Shown: piece by piece, positions 26,152 to 34,277 of the stretch
Position numbering within the stretch: the first letter of the stretch is position 1
Layout: the number at the start of each line of letters is the position of its first letter
Assembly (NCBI RefSeq): GCF_042435035.1
Contig: NZ_JBHMQT010000038.1
Coordinates: 27,369-91,368, forward strand
Reading direction: 5' to 3'
DNA: 64,000 nucleotides
From: Sphaerimonospora cavernae
GTDB lineage: Bacteria; Actinomycetota; Actinomycetes; Streptosporangiales; Streptosporangiaceae
Translations under genes and position numbers: made by a program
Notes under the pieces: model-generated
Database searches by the model: none
Seen by the model: only the letters and a program-made list of their open reading frames with translations
What the model was told of the DNA's origin: nothing

Positions 26152-26724
26152 GTGCTGTACAAGGGCAGCACGACGGCCTCGTACTTCTGGGACGACGGCT
26201 CCGGCATCAACGGTGACACGGGCGCCCCCGCGTCTGGCCTGCCGATGCAGAAAGGGCTCGCGGCCAGCCCGAGTTGGCCGATGGGCACCAAGGGTTACGT
26301 CACCTACCAGGGGAAGAAGGCCGAGTTCTTCGTCGGAGACCGAGGGCCGGGAGTGCCGTCGAGCAACGGCATCATGCTCGATCTGGACGGCAAGACGTTC
26401 GCCGAACTGACGGGCGGCGAGTGGAACACCTCTTCGTACTCCGTCGACGGTGTCGGCGGCATCGGTCACATCCCCGTCGAGTACGTCATCACCGAGTGGG
26501 GGGCGGGCCCGGGCAAGAAGGGTGCCCCGCAACCGTTCTCAAGCGGGGCCTACCGCGTGGTGGACGACACGCCGCCGCCGTGCCCCACTCCCACGGCCAC
26601 CCCGGAGATCTCCGCCGCGGTGTTCGTGGGCGCGCTCGCCGCAGTCGGGGTGAAGGCGCTGTTCCGCCGCCGTCCCCGGCCGCTCGCCATGGTGAGCGAC
26701 CTCCTGAGAAACAGCAGAGCCTAG
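26152..26724 (+). CDS. 3D-domain-like protein with C-terminal membrane helix
   Basis: 190 residues from the first conventional start (GTG). The core carries GTKGYVTYQGKKAEFFVGDRGPG and GIMLDLDGKTFAELTGG, which resembles a 3D/double-psi beta-barrel found in secreted and spore or phage proteins. A proline-rich stretch and a hydrophobic helix (ISAAVFVGALAAVGVKALF) followed by RRRPRP form a C-terminal anchor. Plausible protein sequence continues upstream in frame to 26107 (SSNDVTCPVESGAQ) without any ATG, GTG or TTG, and an AGGAG sits 6 nt before an ATT at 26107. No signal peptide is visible. Confidence 0.6.
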   Translation: MLYKGSTTASYFWDDGSGINGDTGAPASGLPMQKGLAASPSWPMGTKGYVTYQGKKAEFFVGDRGPGVPSSNGIMLDLDGKTFAELTGGEWNTSSYSVDGVGGIGHIPVEYVITEWGAGPGKKGAPQPFSSGAYRVVDDTPPPCPTPTATPEISAAVFVGALAAVGVKALFRRRPRPLAMVSDLLRNSRA

Positions 26725-26747
26725 GTCCGCGACCCAGAACCTGCCCC

Positions 26748-26849
26748 GTGATCTTGCGAATACTCGCACGTCGAGCCGTGAGCAGGGATTTTACGGAGTT
26801 GATTTGGGCAGGTCAGGAGGGCGGCTTGCGAGAAACTGCAAGATCACGG
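26748..26849. repeat. second copy of the GTGATCTTG inverted repeat
   Basis: Left arm at 26748-26768 is identical over 21 nt to the arm at 5749-5769. The right arm at 26827-26849 (TGCGAG...TGCAAGATCACGG) matches the reverse units at 5921 and 5974. The arms enclose 58 nt. It lies between two converging genes. Confidence 0.8.
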
Positions 26850-26882
26850 GAAAGGTGTTGGGTGTGTTGAGCGAGGAGGGGC

Positions 26883-29192
26883 TCAGCGTTTGCGGCGCTT
26901 CAGGGTGCCGGCGACCCGGCTGAGGATCCGGTCCCACTCAGAGCCGAACGGGTTGTCCTGGACGAGGTAGGTCCAGGTCGCGCTGGGCCGCCGCAGGCCC
27001 TGTTCGTCGAGATCACGCGTGAGGTCGGCCTTCTCGAAGGTCTCGATCGACCGTCGTTCGATCTCGTCGAGCATGGCGCGGTAGGCGGGGACCGACTCCT
27101 TGTTGAACTCGTCGAGCGGGTTCAGCCGGCCGAGTGCCCGCAGGTGGATGCCCTCGCGGAGGTCGGACAGGAAGCCGAGATGCTCGGTCCAGCACCGGTC
27201 CAGATGGAACAGCACGATCTGCCGGGCGGCCCGTTGGACCGCGTCTTCCCCCACCGCCTCGGTGAGCTCCCGGTAGCGCTCCGGGCAGGCGGCCAGCATC
27301 GCCCGGGCCGCCGTGTCTCCGTGCAGGACCTTGTCCCGGCGTTCCATGAGTTCCCCGCGCTGCCGCTCGAGCAGGCGGGTGTACCGCCAGGTGTTGCGAT
27401 GGATCTCGAGGTTGACTCCCTCGGCCACACGCTGGGCGTGTGAGATGAGATAGGCGGCGTGCCTGTCGCGCACCACGCCGTCCGCGTCGGCCGCAGGCAG
27501 AGACTCGTCCGCGATGTAGGCGGCGAGCAGCGCGTCCTGCCCGCTCATGAAGAACACCGAACCTCCGGGGTCACCCTGCCGTCCGGCCCGCCCGCGGAGC
27601 TGGTCGTCGAGCCGGCTGCTCTCGTGCCGGCCGGTCCCGATGACGTAGAGTCCACCGAGCGCGGCCACCTCCCGCTCGCGTTCCTCCGCCCGGCCGCCGC
27701 CAAGACGGATGTCCGTACCGCGGCCGGCCATCTGGGTGGAGACGGTGATCGCGCCGCGGGCCCCGGCGCGGGCGACGACCTCGGCTTCCTCCGCGTCGTT
27801 CTTGGCATTGAGCACCACGGGATCCAGCCCCTTGGCGCGCAGGGCCTCGGCGAGGCGCTCGGACTCGGCGATGTCGAGAGTGCCGACGAGGACGGGCCTG
27901 CCGGTGGCGTGCCGCTCGGCGATCTCCTCCAGCAGCGCCTGCTCCTTGTCCTCCGCCGTGGCGAAGATCCGGTCGGGCTCGTCGACTCGCACGCATGGCT
28001 TGTTCGGTGGGATGACGGCGACCCGCAGGTCGTAGAACTCGCGGAGCTGGTCGGCGACCGCGAGCGCCGTACCAGTCATGCCGCATATTTCGGGATAACG
28101 CCGGATCAGGGATTGGACCGTGAGCGAGTCGAGGATCTCCCCGGTCTCCGAAGGGGCGAGCATCTCCTTGGCCTCCACCGCGGCCTGCAGGCCGTCCGGC
28201 CATCGCTGCAGCATCGCGACCCGGCCGCGTGAGGCGTTGATGAGGTGCACCCGTCCGTCCCTGACGATGTAGTCCACGTCCCGGGCCAGCAGGGCATGGG
28301 CGTGCAGGGCGAGGTTGACCTGGGTGACGACGCCGGGGTCGGCGTAGAGGTCGACGCCGAGCGCCTTCTCCACGGTGTCGGTGCCCTTGGGCGTCAGGAA
28401 GACACTGCGGCCCTCTTCGTCGATCGTGTAGTGGTATCCCCTCGACATCCGCCGGACCAGCGCTGCCATCTCCGGCAGGGCCACCCCCTGATCGGCCGAA
28501 CCCGCCAGCACCAGCGGCACCCGCGCCTCGTCCACCAGCACGGAGTCGGCCTCGTCCACGATCGCGACCTGCGGGGCCGGTACGACCAGGTCGGCAGGTT
28601 CGGTGCATACCCGATCGCGTAACACGTCGAAGCCGAGTTCGCTCACCGCCGCGTAGGTGACGTCACTGACGTAGGCGGCCCGGCGCTCCTCGGGTGTCGA
28701 GTTCTCGGCGATCCAGCCGACGGTCAGGCCCAGTGCGCCGTACAGCGGCGCCATCCACTCGGCGTCCCGCCGGGCGAGGTAGTCGTTCACCGAGACCACG
28801 TGCACCCGCCTGCCGCGCAGTGCGAACCCGGCTGCGGTCAACGCCCCCACCAGCGTCTTGCCCTCGCCGGTGGCCATCTGAACGACGTGGCCGTCAAGCA
28901 TGGCGAGCATGCCGGTGAGCTGCACGTCGAAGGGGCGCTCGCCGAGCGCGCGGCGGGCCGCCTCGCGTACGACCGCGCAGAACTCGGCGCTGCCGATCCG
29001 ATCCGCGCCGATCCGATCCGCGCCGTTCCGGTCCGCGCCGTTCCGATCCGCATCGCTCGGCATGATCTCGGCCCGGTCGCGCAGACCGGCCTCAAGTTCT
29101 CCGGCCTCCGCCACGATCCGCTGGAACGGCGCCAGATCGACGCTCCCCGGCTTGTCGAGGAGGCGCTTGATCCAACCGGTCACCCGCGCCAT
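26883..29192 (-). CDS. secA2: SecA2-like accessory preprotein translocase ATPase
   Basis: 769 residues, shorter than housekeeping SecA. Motifs: MATGEGKT (Walker A), SVNDYLARRD, VDEADSVLVDEARVPL, HLINASRGRV region, ICGMTGTA, STQMAGRGTDIRLGGG and LDDQLRGRAGRQGD. The C-terminal zinc-binding tail of SecA is absent and the protein ends KRRKR. Near residue 50-70 is a low-complexity stretch of GADRNG/GADRIG units. Start ATG 29192 follows GAGAGGG. It would energise export of a subset of proteins through SecYEG; no accessory SecY2 or dedicated substrate is adjacent. Confidence 0.88.
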   Translation of the reverse strand: MARVTGWIKRLLDKPGSVDLAPFQRIVAEAGELEAGLRDRAEIMPSDADRNGADRNGADRIGADRIGSAEFCAVVREAARRALGERPFDVQLTGMLAMLDGHVVQMATGEGKTLVGALTAAGFALRGRRVHVVSVNDYLARRDAEWMAPLYGALGLTVGWIAENSTPEERRAAYVSDVTYAAVSELGFDVLRDRVCTEPADLVVPAPQVAIVDEADSVLVDEARVPLVLAGSADQGVALPEMAALVRRMSRGYHYTIDEEGRSVFLTPKGTDTVEKALGVDLYADPGVVTQVNLALHAHALLARDVDYIVRDGRVHLINASRGRVAMLQRWPDGLQAAVEAKEMLAPSETGEILDSLTVQSLIRRYPEICGMTGTALAVADQLREFYDLRVAVIPPNKPCVRVDEPDRIFATAEDKEQALLEEIAERHATGRPVLVGTLDIAESERLAEALRAKGLDPVVLNAKNDAEEAEVVARAGARGAITVSTQMAGRGTDIRLGGGRAEEREREVAALGGLYVIGTGRHESSRLDDQLRGRAGRQGDPGGSVFFMSGQDALLAAYIADESLPAADADGVVRDRHAAYLISHAQRVAEGVNLEIHRNTWRYTRLLERQRGELMERRDKVLHGDTAARAMLAACPERYRELTEAVGEDAVQRAARQIVLFHLDRCWTEHLGFLSDLREGIHLRALGRLNPLDEFNKESVPAYRAMLDEIERRSIETFEKADLTRDLDEQGLRRPSATWTYLVQDNPFGSEWDRILSRVAGTLKRRKR

Positions 29193-29212
29193 GCCCACGC
29201 CCTCTCGCCAAT

Positions 29213-29294
29213 CTTCGCCCGTCGCTTCCGCCCGTCGCTTCCGCCAGTCGCTTCCGCCGGTCACCCTGAGCCGGTCGACATGAGCCGGTCGACA
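29213..29294. repeat. two adjacent tandem repeats upstream of secA2
   Basis: Four copies of a 12-13 bp CTTCCGCCCGTCG unit (29213-29263), then two perfect copies of TGAGCCGGTCGACA (29267-29294). Located in the 270-nt divergent region between secA2 and the VOC gene. Confidence 0.8.
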
Positions 29295-29420
29295 TGGACT
29301 GGGCAGGGCACTCGCTTCAACGTCCGGGCCGCCGGACTGGTTCCGTCTGCCCGAGTTCCGTTGGCCAGAGTGCAATCTGCCCGGTTCATGGTGCCATCAG
29401 CCCGTGACTGCTCACGCCGC

Positions 29421-29459
29421 GCCCGCCGTACCTGACACGCTCTGACAGGTACGGCGGGC
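29421..29459. promoter_or_regulatory. 14-bp perfect hairpin just before the VOC gene start
   Basis: GCCCGCCGTACCTG pairs exactly with CAGGTACGGCGGGC around an 11-nt loop. It ends 3 nt before the ATG at 29463 and covers the place where the ribosome-binding site should be. No T-tract follows. Could control translation or terminate incoming transcription. Confidence 0.65.
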
Positions 29460-29462
29460 AGC

Positions 29463-29831
29463 ATGGCGGGCATGACAACGATCGCGAAGTTCCTCGCCGT
29501 GACCATCGACTGCGCCGAGCCGAAGAAGCTCGCCGAGTTCTACTCGAAGATCACCGGGTTCGAGGTGCAGTATGCCGAGGATGAGTACGCCGGCATCGGC
29601 GACGGCACCGTCAGCATCTACTTCGGACGGGTGCCGGACCGGAAGCCGGCCGCCTGGCCCGGCCCGGACAAGCAGTTCCACCTGGACTTCCGGGTGCCCG
29701 ACGTGGAGAAGGCGGTGGAGGAGTACCTCGAACTCGGGGCGACCAAGCCGGAGTTCCAGCCAGGCCAGGGCTGGATCGTCCTCGCGGATCCCGAGGGACA
29801 CCTCTTCTGCGTCTGCCCCGAGGGTTCCTGA
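29463..29831 (+). CDS. VOC family protein
   Basis: 122-residue glyoxalase-fold protein: KFLAVTIDCAEPKKLAEFYSKITGFEV, then GTVSIYFGRVPDRKPA, QFHLDFRVPDVEKAVEEYLELGA and DPEGHLFCVCPEG. The histidine and glutamate ligand positions are retained (FHLDF, FCVCPE). A second ATG 9 nt downstream (MTTIAKF) is an equally good start. The start region is buried in a strong hairpin. Confidence 0.85.
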   Translation: MAGMTTIAKFLAVTIDCAEPKKLAEFYSKITGFEVQYAEDEYAGIGDGTVSIYFGRVPDRKPAAWPGPDKQFHLDFRVPDVEKAVEEYLELGATKPEFQPGQGWIVLADPEGHLFCVCPEGS

Positions 29832-29882
29832 TCGCCGCCGGTCCCCGGCCTACGGCTGTGAGGATCGGCTGGGGACCTAGTC

Positions 29883-30860
29883 TTGGTCGGTGACTTCTTC
29901 CGCAGAAACCGGTCGGCGCCCATGATGTGGGCGGGAGTGCTGATCGCCCTCGTCGGGGCGCTGGGGTACGCGCTGGGCGCCGCCGTCCAGCAGTTCGAGG
30001 CCGTAAGAGACGGCGCCACGCTCACGCTGATGAAGCGGCCGCGCTGGTGGATAGGCGGCTGCATCGGCTTCGCCGGGGCGTGCCTGCACGCTGTGGCGCT
30101 GAGCCTGGCGCCGCTCGTCGTCGTGCAACCGGTGAGCGTCACGACGCTCGTCTTCGCGGTGCCGTTCGCCGCGCTGCTGCATGGCAGACGGCCCCGGCGG
30201 CCCGAGATCATCGGGTCGGTGGCGGTGGCCGCCGGGCTGCTCGGCCTGATGCTGCTGGTCCCCGCGCACGACACGACCCCCGTGCTGTCGGACGGGTCCG
30301 CCCTGGGACTGATCGGGTTCGTGGGCCTGGTGGTCGCCGTCACGTTCCTGGTGGCACGATGGCTCCACGGTCCGCTCAAGGCGCTGTTCATGGCGATCGG
30401 CGCGGGTTCGGTCACCGCGACCGTGTCCACGTTCGTCCGGGTCGTCGGCGGCGGTCTCAACGGGGACCTGAGCCGTCTGCTGCACTGGTTCACGCTGGTG
30501 ATCCCGGCGCTGCTGGTCTTCGCCGTCGTGCTGCTGCAGAAGTCGTACGCCGTGGGCTACTTCGGCATCGCCTACGCGGGGGTCCAGGTGATCGATCCCA
30601 TCACGTCGGTCGCCGCGGGAGCCGTACTGCTGGGAGAGTCGCTGCCGACCGGCGCGGGCAATGTGATCCCGGCGCTGCTGGCCGCCGGCGTGCTGATCGG
30701 CGGCACGATCACGCTGGGCCGCCTGACCCCCGATCACACCCGTGCCGCCCCGAGCCCGACCGATGAGCCGCCGGTGCCTGTCGGCAGCCAGGTGGACGGC
30801 CAGGTGGACGGCCAGGTGGACGGCTCTGTCGGCGGCGCGCTGGGCGCGGGCCGAGTCTGA
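29883..30860 (+). CDS. DMT/EamA-like transporter
   Basis: 325 residues with about nine hydrophobic helices, resembling NIPA-type and EamA proteins: WWIGGCIGFAGACLHAVALSLAPLVVVQPVSV in outline, VPFAALLHGRRPRRPEIIGS, and IAYAGVQVIDPITSVAAGAVLLGESL in the second half. Predicted small-molecule or Mg2+ exporter/importer. The start is TTG with GGGGA upstream. The C-terminal tail has three perfect VDGQ copies (a 12-bp DNA repeat) and is probably disordered. Confidence 0.82.
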   Translation: MVGDFFRRNRSAPMMWAGVLIALVGALGYALGAAVQQFEAVRDGATLTLMKRPRWWIGGCIGFAGACLHAVALSLAPLVVVQPVSVTTLVFAVPFAALLHGRRPRRPEIIGSVAVAAGLLGLMLLVPAHDTTPVLSDGSALGLIGFVGLVVAVTFLVARWLHGPLKALFMAIGAGSVTATVSTFVRVVGGGLNGDLSRLLHWFTLVIPALLVFAVVLLQKSYAVGYFGIAYAGVQVIDPITSVAAGAVLLGESLPTGAGNVIPALLAAGVLIGGTITLGRLTPDHTRAAPSPTDEPPVPVGSQVDGQVDGQVDGSVGGALGAGRV

Positions 30861-30878
30861 GTCGGGCAGGCGGTCAGG

Positions 30879-31160
30879 ATGGTGCCCAGCGGTGTGGCCG
30901 TCGAGGCGGTCAACCACGTGGGACCGCACCTGTCCGCCCGGACGACCGTGCTGCTGTGGAACGACCGTCCGCCGGTCGCCCAGTGGATCGTGGCGGACAC
31001 GGCCAGGGGAGCCTACCCGTGGGGGTCGGTGGACCGGCAGCGGGAGCGGGTGGAGGAACTGAAGACGATGGGCTACGAGGCCCTGTTCGAGCGCGAGGGA
31101 TACGTGGTGCTGTACCGGAGTGCTCCGCCGCCTGGCGCGGCGGCCGAGTTGGCCAAGTGA
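30879..31160 (+). pseudogene. C-terminal fragment of a DUF2079-like membrane glycosyltransferase
   Basis: 93 codons reading VPSGVAVEAVNHVGPHLSARTTVLLW, then VADTARGAYPWGSVDRQRERVEELKTMGYEALFEREGYVVLYRS in outline. This matches the soluble extracytoplasmic C-terminus of DUF2079 membrane proteins, which normally follow several hundred residues of membrane helices. Those are absent; the sequence upstream is the unrelated transporter. So this is probably a remnant, even though a start codon is present. Recognition is by memory of the family pattern. Confidence 0.6.
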
Positions 31161-31190
31161 CCGAAGTGACCGAAGTGACCGAAGTGACCG
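31155..31190. repeat. four perfect tandem copies of AAGTGACCG
   Basis: 36 bp, beginning inside the last codons and stop of the DUF2079 fragment. The 9-bp unit is in-frame sized. Confidence 0.95.
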
Positions 31191-31220
31191 GGGCCTGCCT
31201 TCCGCTCCGATCCCTCACGG

Positions 31221-32372
31221 TCAGTGGTCGGGGTCTGCCGGCCAGTTGAAGACGCCGTCGAACTGGCGGAAGGCCACATTCGTGCCGAGCGCGCCGATGC
31301 CCAGCAGCATCGCGTCGCGTACGGCCACGGCCGGCCCGCGGCGCCATCGGGTGAGGCGGCAGATCGTCCGCGCCCTGCGGACGATCCGGGTGGTCCGCGC
31401 CACCCTCGCCCGGCTGTAGGCGGCCAGATCGACGGCGGTGCCTGCCCTGACGGCCGCGCCCGCCTCCCGGGCCAGCACGACGGCGTCCTCGATGGCCTGG
31501 CAGGCGCCCTGGCCGAGATTCGGCGTCATCGGATGCGCGGCGTCGCCGACCAGCGCGGTCCTGCCCCGATGGAAGGCGGGCAGCGGCGTGTCGAGGCTGT
31601 AGACGTCATGGCGGAGCACCGCGCCGGGATCGGCCGCGGCCAGCAGTGCGGGGATGGGGGCGTGCCAGTCCCCGAACAGCCGGATCAGCTCGTCCTTCTC
31701 ACTCGACGCGCGCAGGCCCGGCGACACCGTCGCGGTGGCGTAGCAGTACACCTGGCCTCCGGCCAGCGGCATCACGCCGAAGACGGTGCCGGCCCCCCAC
31801 GTCTCGGAGGCTCTCGGCGAGTCCGATCCCGGGCCGACGACGCGCCAGCTCGTCACGCCCGCGTAGCGTGGCTCCGGATGCCCGGGGAACAGCGTTCTCC
31901 TGGTCGCCGACCGGATGCCGTCCGCGGCGACGATCAGGTCGGCCTCGATGGTCCCCTCGTTCGTGACGACCCGGCCCGCCTCCGGATCGACCGACTCGAC
32001 CCGGCGGTTCAGGTGCAGCGCGCCGGCGGGCAGCCGTACGGCCAGCAGGTCGACGAGCGTCGCACGTAGGAGCAGCACGATCGGGTCGCCGTACCGGGCC
32101 ATCATGGCGTCGGTGTCGGAGCGGGAGAGCCAGCGGCCGTCCGGGCGGCGGATGCCGCCCTCGCCCTGGATCGCGGACAGCTTCCGGACCTCGTCGCCGA
32201 TCCCCGTCGTGTCGAGCGCCCGCAGCGCGTTCGGGGCGATGGCCAGCCCCGAGCCGATGGGATCGATGGCGGCGGCCTGCTCCAGGACGGTCACCCTCCA
32301 GCCCTCCTGCGAAAGGGCCACCGCCGACGTCAACCCGCCGATGCCCGCCCCGATCACCACAGCGTGCGACAT
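31221..32372 (-). CDS. FAD-dependent monooxygenase
   Basis: 383-residue class A flavoprotein hydroxylase. FAD motif GAGIGGLTSAVAL (GxGxxG) at the N-terminus, DG motif AADGIRSATR near the middle, GD motif ALVGDAAHPMTPNLGQGACQAIEDAV toward the C-terminus. These bind FAD and NAD(P)H and support hydroxylation of an aromatic or polyketide substrate. Start ATG at 32372 with GGGAG upstream. Sits 32 nt from the leftward GNAT gene. Confidence 0.92.
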   Translation of the reverse strand: MSHAVVIGAGIGGLTSAVALSQEGWRVTVLEQAAAIDPIGSGLAIAPNALRALDTTGIGDEVRKLSAIQGEGGIRRPDGRWLSRSDTDAMMARYGDPIVLLLRATLVDLLAVRLPAGALHLNRRVESVDPEAGRVVTNEGTIEADLIVAADGIRSATRRTLFPGHPEPRYAGVTSWRVVGPGSDSPRASETWGAGTVFGVMPLAGGQVYCYATATVSPGLRASSEKDELIRLFGDWHAPIPALLAAADPGAVLRHDVYSLDTPLPAFHRGRTALVGDAAHPMTPNLGQGACQAIEDAVVLAREAGAAVRAGTAVDLAAYSRARVARTTRIVRRARTICRLTRWRRGPAVAVRDAMLLGIGALGTNVAFRQFDGVFNWPADPDH

Positions 32373-32404
32373 GCCGTGCTCCCTGCCTCTCGGACGGAAC
32401 GCGC

Positions 32405-33004
32405 CTACTCTAGATCGGGAACCGGGCGGTTGAGGAGGCGGGCCCGGTGGGGCGGCCACTCGTCGTCCAGGATGGAGTAGCAGGGGCTGTCGCGCCAGGT
32501 GCCGTCGGGCCGCCGATACTGCCGCCTGAGCACGCCCTCCCGGACGCCCCCGATCCGCTCGATGGCGGCCTGCGATCTCAGGTTGAGGATGTCGGTCTTG
32601 AACAGAACACGGGTGAGGCCCAGCGTGCCGAAGGCGTGGTCGAGCAGCAGGATCTTGCACTCGGTGTTCACCGCGCTTCGCCAGTAGGCCCTGCCGTACC
32701 AGGTCGAGCCGATCTCCACGCTCTCGTCGAAGCCGGAAACGTCCCAGTAGCCGGTGGAGCCGACGGCCCGCCCCGTCTCCTTGAAGACCACGGCGAACTG
32801 CGTGGTCGCCGGCCGGGCCAGGAGCGCGGCGACGTGACGCCGCATGCCCTCCTCCGAGGCGGGAGCGGGGGCGGGCCGCCACCGCCACACCTCCTCGTCC
32901 CCTCCCAGCGCGGTGAACAGGTCGGGCGCGTGGTCGAGGGTCAGCGGCGTGAGCCGTACGACCCGGCCCTCGAGAACAACGGGTTCCGGCATCTTGGCAG
33001 TCAT
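32405..33004 (-). CDS. GNAT family N-acetyltransferase (RimJ-like)
   Basis: 199 residues from MTAKMPEP. RimJ/RimL-type acetyltransferase: VVRLTPLTLDHAPDLFTALGG, then VFKETGRAVGSTGYWDV, EIGSTWYGRAYWRSAVNTECKILLLDHAFGTLGL and the acetyl-CoA loop LNLRSQAAIERIGGVREG. Transfers acetyl to an amino or N-terminal group; substrate unknown. Probably co-transcribed with the monooxygenase that follows it. Confidence 0.88.
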   Translation of the reverse strand: MTAKMPEPVVLEGRVVRLTPLTLDHAPDLFTALGGDEEVWRWRPAPAPASEEGMRRHVAALLARPATTQFAVVFKETGRAVGSTGYWDVSGFDESVEIGSTWYGRAYWRSAVNTECKILLLDHAFGTLGLTRVLFKTDILNLRSQAAIERIGGVREGVLRRQYRRPDGTWRDSPCYSILDDEWPPHRARLLNRPVPDLE

Positions 33005-33252
33005 GCGCCCGACGTTATCTGACGCGTACGGCACCGCCGTATGGCCACTTCGAAGTGATCCACGGGGACCACCTGGCCGGTGGAGAGACGGGCCGGCCGC
33101 GTACCGACTGTTCGGTCAGGACAGTGTCGACTGGCGGAAATGCGCTACTTCCATCACCTTAGGAGAGCTGGGATTCCCGATCGGGTATCCCTGGAGAAAC
33201 CGCCGCCGGGGCCGGGCGTCACCGCCGGCGGCGACGAGTGGGGGGAGTTCGC

Positions 33253-34038
33253 ATGCCCAGTGGGTCGATCTATGTCCCGCAAGACGAGAAGTTCACCGGT
33301 GCCTCACCGCAGAACCTCTATGTGACCTTCTGGTATGCCGGACGCAAGAACAGGCTGCGCATCCGTGCCGCCATCGCCGTGGCCGGGTTCGTCGCGGGGA
33401 ACCTGCTGGCCGCCCGGTTCGGGCTCGACGCGTTCGCCACCGGCCTGGTGCTCGCCGCCGCTGCGGCCCTCATCGACTTCCTCATCGCCTGGCGGTCGTA
33501 CGAGCGCACGGCCGTGTGGCGCGGCAAGCGCCGGGGTGAGGTGCGCGCCGGCCGACTGCTGCGCAGAGGTCTGCGCAGGTACGGCTACCGCGTCATGGAC
33601 GGCCGGGCCGTACCGGGCGCGGCGTCGATCGACCACCTCGTCATCGGTCCGGGCGGCCTGTGGATCGTGGACAACGAGGCCTGGTCGCCGGACACCATCA
33701 TCGCGCGATACGGCGAGCGGCTGTTCTTCGACGAGAAGTTCGGCACCTCGGTCGCGAAAGGGCTCATCGACGCCGCGTCGTCGATGGCGGCGCTGCTGAA
33801 CAGGGAGACCGGCATCGACGTGACGATCGCGCCCGTGCTCGCCGTGCACAGCGGCAAGATCGCGCGGGATGGTGCGATCTGGGGACGCGGCGGCACGATC
33901 ACGGGTGAGGGCCTGACCGTCGCCCATCCGCGCCGGATCGCGCGCTGGATTCGGTCGCAGCACGACGCCGAGCTGACGGAGGAGCAGATCGAGCTGCTGG
34001 CGCGTACGGCGGCCCGCATCCTCCGCCGCATGTCGTGA
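33253..34038 (+). CDS. NERD-domain membrane protein
   Basis: 261 residues from ATG 33253, preceded by GGGGGAG. Two N-terminal hydrophobic helices (about 38-55 and 61-79), then a basic linker WRGKRRGEVRAGRLLRRGLRRYGYRV and a NERD nuclease-related core: IDHLVIGPGGLWIVDNEAW, LIDAASSMAALL and VLAVHSGKIARDG. The first acidic residue of the PD-(D/E)xK-like site appears as IDH, and the usual DxK is weak (VDNEA), so activity is uncertain. NERD proteins associate with DNA processing. Confidence 0.8.
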   Translation: MPSGSIYVPQDEKFTGASPQNLYVTFWYAGRKNRLRIRAAIAVAGFVAGNLLAARFGLDAFATGLVLAAAAALIDFLIAWRSYERTAVWRGKRRGEVRAGRLLRRGLRRYGYRVMDGRAVPGAASIDHLVIGPGGLWIVDNEAWSPDTIIARYGERLFFDEKFGTSVAKGLIDAASSMAALLNRETGIDVTIAPVLAVHSGKIARDGAIWGRGGTITGEGLTVAHPRRIARWIRSQHDAELTEEQIELLARTAARILRRMS

Positions 34039-34110
34039 CCGGATCGAGTCCGGATGCTCGCTGATCCGATTTTGAGTGGTCTGGGCGATGCGATAATCTC
34101 TAATAGCTCT

Positions 34111-34184
34111 GCGCCGCTAGCTCAGTTGGTTAGAGCAGCTGACTCTTAATCAGCGGGTCCGGGGTTCGAGTCCCTGGCGGCGCA
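34111..34184 (+). tRNA. tRNA-Lys (CTT), second copy
   Basis: Same 74-nt cloverleaf as at 18959 apart from one D-loop base. Here CCA follows the discriminator in the DNA (34185-34187). Weak promoter-like TTGAGT and TAATCT elements lie upstream at about 34072 and 34094. Confidence 0.95.
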
Positions 34185-34190
34185 CCACCC

Positions 34191-34222
34191 AAAAGCCCAG
34201 GCCACCATGGCCTGGGCTTTTT
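34191..34222 (+). terminator. intrinsic terminator after tRNA-Lys
   Basis: AAAAGCCCAGGCC and GGCCTGGGCTTTTT form a perfect 13-bp stem with a 5-nt loop and a T-tract. Confidence 0.9.
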
Positions 34223-34277
34223 GTCGGCCGCGGTGTCTATCGTCGGTCCTCTCCCCAACCTGTGGAAAGGACCGCGG

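Noticed and set aside
31155..31190. Short CRISPR-like direct repeats
   Set aside because: No spacers; simple 9-bp tandem repeat.
18959..34184. Integrative element bounded by tRNA-Lys duplications
   Set aside because: No integrase, no relaxase, no direct repeat at the far end beyond the tRNA itself.
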